A stretch of DNA of 64,000 nucleotides from contig CM082584.2 in NCBI GenBank assembly GCA_040954595.2, positions 13,206,001 to 13,270,000 on the forward strand, given 5' to 3'. Of this stretch, positions 57,649 through 64,000 are shown one piece after another (the first letter of the stretch is position 1; each line of letters begins with the position of its first letter). The DNA comes from Balanoglossus misakiensis. Lineage: Eukaryota > Hemichordata. Position numbers and translations under genes: made by a program. The notes under the pieces were generated by a model. The model ran no database searches and was not told the origin of the DNA. It saw nothing but the letters and a program-made list of their open reading frames with translations.

Positions 57649-60600
57649 CTATTCATAGTACACCGTTGAAATGTCGTAAAATCCAGCAGATTGTGGTTCC
57701 AATGCATTGTTGGCCATGTTGGAAATTTTCTGGTTGATGTGTTTCACAAATCGTAGTGTTTCTTTGTCTCTGTATACCAAGGCAAGTGAGTTGTCTGCTG
57801 GACTGACGGATAAAAGCTGAGGAAACACAAAATAGATTGATGTGAATTAATAAATTGTTTAACAACCACGTAAGAACTTAGATAAGACAGGAAGTGATGC
57901 AATACATCTGAACAGGAACAGGAAGTGATGTTAGCTTACCTCCTCATCTTCACCTTTAGCCAGGTAGGAAACATAACCACCAAACTCACTGTTCCAACCT
58001 AAAGCAGAATAGTCAGCATTCAGTTATTTGATTCTTTATACATAACTCTCACTTGACAAATGTTCCTGAAGTGACTGTCAGGCTCTTTAATTCTCTTCAT
58101 TAAGTTCAAGCAATGATAACTAGGCATTCTCACCTGCACAGTGTAAAAACAACATGGCGTCCAATGCAAATTCTGATCCTTGTGAATCGGTGTCATGCAG
58201 CAATGTATAGGCTCCATGTCTCCATTGTCTGACCTCACTGTGACATCGAGGGTTGATTTCTCTCTTCTCTTTGCCTGTTATGCGAGAAAGGTAAATGTAT
58301 GAGAAAACAACAGTGTACAGAAATTAATTTGTATGAGACTGGTACAGGTTCTGACAAAGCTGGAATCTGTCAGCAATGTTACAGCAATCATCCTCTTTTG
58401 AATGTTCAACACTCATTTTATCCATGTTTTCTCATCTATTCCCAAATCCTTACTTTTTCCTTCCTTTGCTGCTTCTTCCTTCCCCCTTTCTCCATCCTCC
58501 TCCTCCTCCTCCCCCTCCTCTTCGACATCATCATCACTCTCAGGGGCCAACTCATGTAGCTTCAATCCGGTAAAATTTGACATTAGAAGAAACATTTCAT
58601 CAGATTGCATCACATCAAGACACTCTCTGACAATCTCTGGAAGGCTGTCTTGGTCGGCTTTTTCATAGTTCCTGAAAAATTCACATCATAAAAATCCATC
58701 AAACAATTGCCACATGAAGTAGCTAGCAGTAAAAGCAAGCACTCTACAATAATCAATATAAAAATCAATTTGACCTTTTATTGGCAGGTCCTCTATGTTC
58801 CCATTTTATTGCATTTTCTGTGATTGCAGCAACAACTGCCAGATACTTCTCTTCCTGCAAAATAAAAAGCCTAGATTAGAAAAATTAAAATATGAAACAG
58901 TTATCTCCACGGCAACCATTTTTAACTGATGAAACCACACATGGAATGTAATCCTACCAGGTTTCAATGGCGTCAAAGGTCTTACCTGGATGAAATTCTG
59001 GAGTTCAATTTCAGAATCTTCACTGAATTTCTCCTGAATCTGTGCTTGGATTAAAACGTCCATGTATGTTGGGTTGATCCACTCAAACAGTTTGTCTTCC
59101 TGTTGAAAAACATAATGATGTCCTTGCTAAATGCCAGTGATGGAGATGATAGCTGGTTATTCTAAACTCAACATGTGACCGGCTATGTGACTGTGAATGC
59201 CATTTATATGCAAATACATTTGCACTATGCCCCATGCCTGGCTGTTTTGTCTGGTCCGCCTATGCACACAGTTTATCTACATCATTAGAAAAACTGATCA
59301 CAAGCAACAACAAAGACAAAACCAGTAACATACTCACACCAATACTTTCTGGAGCTTTCAACAAGGCAGGTGGTTGTATGTAAGGCTGTGGTCTCTCAAT
59401 GGGTGGACCATGGAACCAGCCACTGACAGACAGTCTGGTTTTATCCTGACACAACACTTCTGATACCTGCAGAGGACATGATTATCGCATGCTCAATTAT
59501 TCACAGTATGTTTGGATTATGATTTGAAATATTATATCCTCCTGTGAGGCCACCACAATGAAAATCTATGTTATGCATCTGCTCATGATCTGATGATAAA
59601 TTGTTGGAAATGGCAATGTTATTAAACAAAGACTGCTGGCCTTTGATGGATAAACACACCAACCTGATGGAATGATACTGGAGTCACTTCAAAGAAAACA
59701 AAATTGTTGTTTTGCGGTACTAAGGACTTGACAATATTCCTGGGTTGTCCATGTCCTGGAAAGTAAAGATCGTCCTTATCATAAAAAAGAACATTGTTTG
59801 TTTTGGGGTAGGGGTCTGTACAAGACATTGGAAGGAACAATGGTCAACAATATTAAGGCACAGTGTCTGGTGCCTCAACTGATGAAGTATAATGATAAAC
59901 ACATAGCAACAAGATTTATTTACCATCAACATCAAAGAGATCCAAAGAACCACCGCTATCCTCGCTCCATGTTGGTAGTAGATACAAAATAAATGCTATT
60001 CTTCGGCCTTCAAGTTCATCATCATGACACAACAGAACATCTGCAATAAATGGCATTTGTATATACACTCTACTAGATGTATATCTTTTTAAGATCATTC
60101 CCAGTTAAAGCAACTAGCAGGCAAATCTTTGGCAGAGTGGCTTGACAGAGTGAATGCACTGTATGGTCACTTTTCAGACCAGGTTGTTACCATGGTTACA
60201 TATACATTACCTGTATAATCATACTTGGCACAAGTCATGTCCACTTTATCTGAAAGTGGGATTCCAGTCACATCTTTCAACCATGCTAGGAAATCTACAT
60301 ACAACAGTTTCCTAAAAAGAAAATAAACATCAAAAGTACGAATAGGGTGACTGTTGAGTTGCCTACAGAAAATTATACATATATACTTACAATATCTTCC
60401 AACATCCAGTACAAAGTTGCCATGACAACACATGATGACTGACAACAAACCTCACCTCAGAGCTGCAATATGTGGTAAAGTACTGTTTTTCAGATCATCA
60501 GACTGCAATAAAATTCAATGAAGTAGAAGTAAAACACATTAACAGTCTCTTGTAACATTTAACAACAATCAAAAAATTATTTTTTAAATAGTTTATCATA

Positions 60601-61123
60601 TCAGAACATCTCGCTGTCACTCAGTAAAACTGATAAAATGGATGATGATGATGATGATGATGATGATCACTGATGATGATGATTATTATTATTTACCTGT
60701 TGAAACTTGTATAAATCATTTGATTTTTCATAAAATATTAACTGTGATAATTCTTCTTTCAGTCCTTCCAAAAACTCGGCATCTTGGACAAAGTTTGGCA
60801 ATTTAACACAGGTGAATGGTTCACTGTGGACAACAGCACTACCTTATAAAACGAAAGAAAAGAGATGGGAGATATAATATCTGTGCGTTCTCAACTCGCA
60901 ATAACGCCGATCATAGGGCCACGAACCTACCAATTTCCCGATGCTTGTGTTCTTTAAACGCATGACTTATTTCTTCTTTCGTGAGTCTATCTATGTACTT
61001 CAGATTTAAAGCTGCATCGTGAGCCAGCTGGGTTTTGTTTGTTTTTGATGTTTTCTTCCTGGGAACCGCATCCCTGGCATCACCAGACTCCACGCTGTGA
61101 TCGGAACCCCGCTTTGAACTCAT
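57649..61123 (-). CDS. OGFOD1: 2-oxoglutarate and iron-dependent prolyl hydroxylase OGFOD1
   Basis: Thirteen exons (60931-61123, 60697-60842, 60456-60502, 60211-60311, 59924-60040, 59664-59755, 59338-59466, 58986-59099, 58775-58854, 58454-58671, 58134-58274, 57940-57998, 57649-57816) give 534 aa (human 542). The catalytic domain contains [20 protein letters not shown], holding the iron-binding His-x-Asp. The distal ligand is in [12 protein letters not shown], followed by [13 protein letters not shown] second, non-catalytic double-stranded beta-helix domain has [13 protein letters not shown] and [20 protein letters not shown]. An acidic low-complexity linker (58454-58671) separates them, as in vertebrates. 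OGFOD1 hydroxylates Pro62 of ribosomal protein uS12 (RPS23) and affects translation and stress granules. The N-terminal RKKTSKTNK is a possible nuclear signal. Confidence 0.96.
60638..60690. repeat. Interrupted GAT/ATT simple repeat
   Basis: GATGATGATGAT runs interrupted by CACT and grading into ATT, in the OGFOD1 region just 3' (transcript sense) of exon 60697-60842. Non-coding. Confidence 0.8.
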
Positions 61124-61545
61124 AATTACTCCCTTTGAGCTTGGGATCCCCCTAGTCGAGATGTGAAGTTTTGTATTTGGCTATGTCACCGAAAAGATGA
61201 AAGAAAGCGATGATCGATCAATCGAACATCCATGCAGAGGATAAGCACATGTGGTCTGCTAGAGTTATACGAGGTCAAAGGGCAAGACGTACTCTTTTAC
61301 GACAATGTGAAAATTGATGGGGACGTATACAAATGGCAGACCAATTCGTCATGAATTGTGACTCGTTGCTTTTATAGTACCTTTGTCTAAAAGAAGAATA
61401 GTCAGCGAAACTTTTGATAGAGCACCTTTGAAGTGCGCAATCTGTGTTTGCGACAAAGTCACCACGCACGCTCACAAAACGCACAGGCGGCCATTTTGAT
61501 TTTCCTCTGTGTTTATAAAGTTACACACGCCTAAAAGAAGCTAAA
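61124..61545. promoter_or_regulatory. Divergent promoter region, OGFOD1 / LSM4
   Basis: 422 bases between divergent start codons of two housekeeping genes. A YY1-like AAAATGGCCGCC (read on the minus strand, about 61489-61500) lies 46 bases before the LSM4 ATG. CGCAC/GCGC-rich sequence around 61435-61490 also suggests a TATA-less bidirectional promoter. Confidence 0.5.
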
Positions 61546-62811
61546 ATGGTAAGTGGGACCGCTTCGTCAAATTGCATTGAGTTTGTTATTTTAAAGACCC
61601 ACAATTATTATGGGTTAATGCCCCTGAGAGTGGTGAAATCACCACAGAGCTGAGTTTTCAGTTACGACCGAAATAACGTTGTTTCGGCTGGCCCTGTCTC
61701 GAATCTAAGAGTAACCATAGCTGTAGGGACGCGCTGGAGCAGACTACTGCAGCGCGTATTGCAGCCACTGCCTCAGCGATGCTGCGTCTCTACAACGTAT
61801 AGTTACATTGCCAATAAACTATAGTGCTGTTTGGACGTCTTGTTTTGCCGTCCAACCCACAACACAATGCAAAACTTCAAGCAGCTACAACTAGCTACAT
61901 CTACAGTAACACACACGTGTGAAACTGACATATCATTCGCTGGCAAGTCATCAGAACTGTGTTTGCGTGCCCGGGTACATAGATCTGCTCTCCTTCGTGC
62001 AACATCGCTGATAACAACTCACCTCGTTACTTTTGATATCTCAGCTGCCGTTATCGCTACTCCGGACAGCTGTCAACCATCCCATGGTGAGTTCAGGTCA
62101 TATTCATAAATTTATGCATTTAGATCAATTGGAAAAACTGGTTTACTTTATTCATATTCACATTTAAAATGTGTTATATGATATAACACTATTCCTTGAA
62201 ATTAATACTGACTCACATTCACATGTGCTCAAACTTGATACCAGGTGTATACTATCTTTCCTTTTGAAACTACAGTTGGTAGAGTTAAAAAATGGTGAGA
62301 CTTACAATGGCCATCTATCATCCTGTGATAACTGGATGAACATTCATCTCAGGGAAGTTATTTGCACATCAAGGGTAAGTAAGAAGGACAGATCTTGCTT
62401 TCTCAGAAATTATCCATATTGAGTCAAACTTTTTAAGAAGATAAAACAAGAACTTGTATACACACATCACCCAAAGAATGCATGACTTAATGAACAGCGC
62501 CATCTGTAGTCAAAGTACAAAGTTTCTTCAAGCTACATCTTAGCCCAAAGGGATCCATAATAAATCATGAAATTATATTTAAAAAGTATTATTTAGATTT
62601 ATCTTTTTGAATGCAGGATGGTGACAAATTTTGGCGAATGCAAGAATGTTACATCCGAGGTAGCACAATCAAGTATCTGAGAATTCCTGATGAAGTCATA
62701 GACATGGTGAAAGAAGAAGTTATTGCAAAGGGACGTGGCCGGGGCTTTGGACAACAGAAAGGAAGAGGAAGGGGGAACCCAACTGGAAGAGGAGGTAGGT
62801 ATCGTTTGTGA
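61546..62811 (+). CDS. LSM4: U6 snRNA-associated Sm-like protein LSm4
   Basis: Four exons: 61546-61548, 62045-62086, 62276-62374 and 62617-62811, giving 112 aa (human 139). The first coding exon is only the ATG, followed directly by GTAAGT. The second encodes [14 protein letters not shown]. Sm1 and Sm2 motifs are near-identical to vertebrate LSm4: [33 protein letters not shown] and [20 protein letters not shown]. The C-terminal RG-rich tail ([15 protein letters not shown]...GRGGRYRL) is shorter than in human; such tails are targets of arginine methylation. LSm4 belongs to the LSm2-8 ring on U6 snRNA in the nucleus and the LSm1-7 decapping ring in the cytoplasm. Confidence 0.96.
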
Positions 62812-64000
62812 GGGTGAAGAGGAGTGGAGAAGAAGTGACCAGGGGGAGGGGCGTGCTAATCAAAACTGAAGCAACGACAGTTGTCTATCGCCCTCTGGTG
62901 TTTGCTTCCAGTAATTAGAGCTCTAAGGCATCTAATATTCATCGACAGAGAAGTGGTAACCTCTGCACTAAAGGTACATGGATGGTTTTTGCACTCTTTA
63001 AACCTCACTCATGTAGTAAATCTGTGATCAGGGTAAATAGCATTCAAGTTTTTGTCATCCTGTTCTGGTATATTGCCATTGTGATGTAATCTGTCATATT
63101 GGCGCGGCCAAAGGGTGGAAAACACCAAATAATAAAAGGAAGAGGTCACTGCCTGTAATAGAATTACACATGAACAGTTTATGACAATGGACCATTAGTT
63201 GGCATTGTGGGATCCTGAATCGATGTTTGTTTGCACCAATAAACAGTAATCAGAGATTTTCAATGATGAGAAGGTCTCACTTTCCACTGTGAAATGCCGC
63301 AATGGAAGGAGAGAAAATAACGGAGACTGGATTGCTGCTTGCAAACAAGAGGAATTAGCTGGCACAGAATAGATAACAGACTGGGTGTTGTAAATGTAAG
63401 GATTTTTAAAAGCTTATATTCAGATATGAAGTGAGACAGGTTCTAGCTATTAATCAATGAAATATTTCTCTGAGGGATAGATAGCACAGTGGTGTCTACA
63501 TCGAGTTTCAACATTTTATCAGCGGTTTATCTCTTTGAAAGAAACTTTTTTTCTACGCGCACATTCTTGTATCCTTCACTCAGTCAAGAAAGAAGAAAAT
63601 GTTTCTCCTCGAAATCGTAACGACTGGACTCGTGCAAGCTGTTGATGATCCCTGATCTAAGAAGTCATTTGTCTGAAGTAAACAATGTCTTAGATCATAG
63701 ATGATAATCCAAGTGGACATTCAATTAATAGGCCACCCAGAAACGCAAGTCGTTTTCTGCATGATCGTCTTCAATACCTACGGCTAGTCATCGTGTACGC
63801 TGGTATTTTGTATACCCCCAAATGATCGTTTTATGTCGGCGGAAGTCATTACCTTCTCATGATGACTCAACGAAACTTTCCCGTTACCTCAGGACATTTA
63901 ACCTTTTTTCTGTTGTCCATGACACTGGAGATCAAAGTTAATCTGACTAACTGTATGGTATTATTACTGAAGGTAGAGCAACTGTTTTGGCCATATTACC
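62812..64000 (+). other. LSM4 3' region and right flank
   Basis: Candidate poly(A) signals AATAAA occur at 63131-63136 and about 63238-63243, so the LSM4 transcript probably ends there. From 63260 to the window end I see no supported gene, RNA gene or repeat. Confidence 0.45.

Overview
This window is nuclear DNA from an intron-rich animal genome. Every multi-exon gene uses GT-AG introns, with one GC-AG exception. The proteins are typical metazoan ones: ECPAS/ECM29, mucolipin, eEF1D, OGFOD1, LSM4, a SLC39A1-3-type ZIP, and modular CUB, C-type lectin, EGF, FN3 and EAR-repeat ectodomains. The compact genes, AT-rich introns and diverged lectin and CUB surface proteins suggest a marine invertebrate, most likely an invertebrate deuterostome (hemichordate, cephalochordate or echinoderm). 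The sequence alone does not name the species. I traced exon phases through every gene model below, and all of them close in frame.

Layout: (1) 389-8372, minus: 5' part of a secreted or membrane protein with signal peptide, CUB, C-type lectin, FN3, EGF and EGF modules, all exons phase 1-1; it runs off the left edge. (2) 9799-14911, minus: eEF1D (284 aa). Its first intron holds two extra same-strand exons (13820-14264) encoding a ZCCHC24-like zinc-binding domain with its own stop and poly(A) signal. (3) 17188-33415, minus: the 42-exon proteasome adaptor ECPAS/ECM29 (1884 aa). A two-exon EAR-repeat protein (22521-24973, plus) is nested in one of its introns. (4) 34002-39629, plus: mucolipin (TRPML) cation channel, divergent from ECPAS. 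(5) 41516-43214, plus: a small CUB-LDLa membrane protein whose 3' half is repeated in an apparently exact 861-bp tandem duplication. (6) 44701-46471, minus: a type I membrane C-type lectin, tail-to-tail with (5). (7) 47853-54179, plus: a 738-aa secreted or surface protein with an N-terminal histidine-brace (LPMO-like) copper-domain candidate, two EGF modules and two DOMON domains. (8) 55640-56704, plus: an intronless ZIP metal transporter. (9) 57649-61123, minus: OGFOD1. (10) 61546-62811, plus: LSM4, divergent from OGFOD1.

There is no operon logic, but some neighbours may be linked. ECPAS/MCOLN and OGFOD1/LSM4 are divergent pairs with short shared upstream regions. The 41-54 kb block groups three genes for surface or secreted proteins. 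The two items most worth following up are the LPMO-like/DOMON fusion and the ZCCHC24-like alternative terminal exons inside eEF1D.
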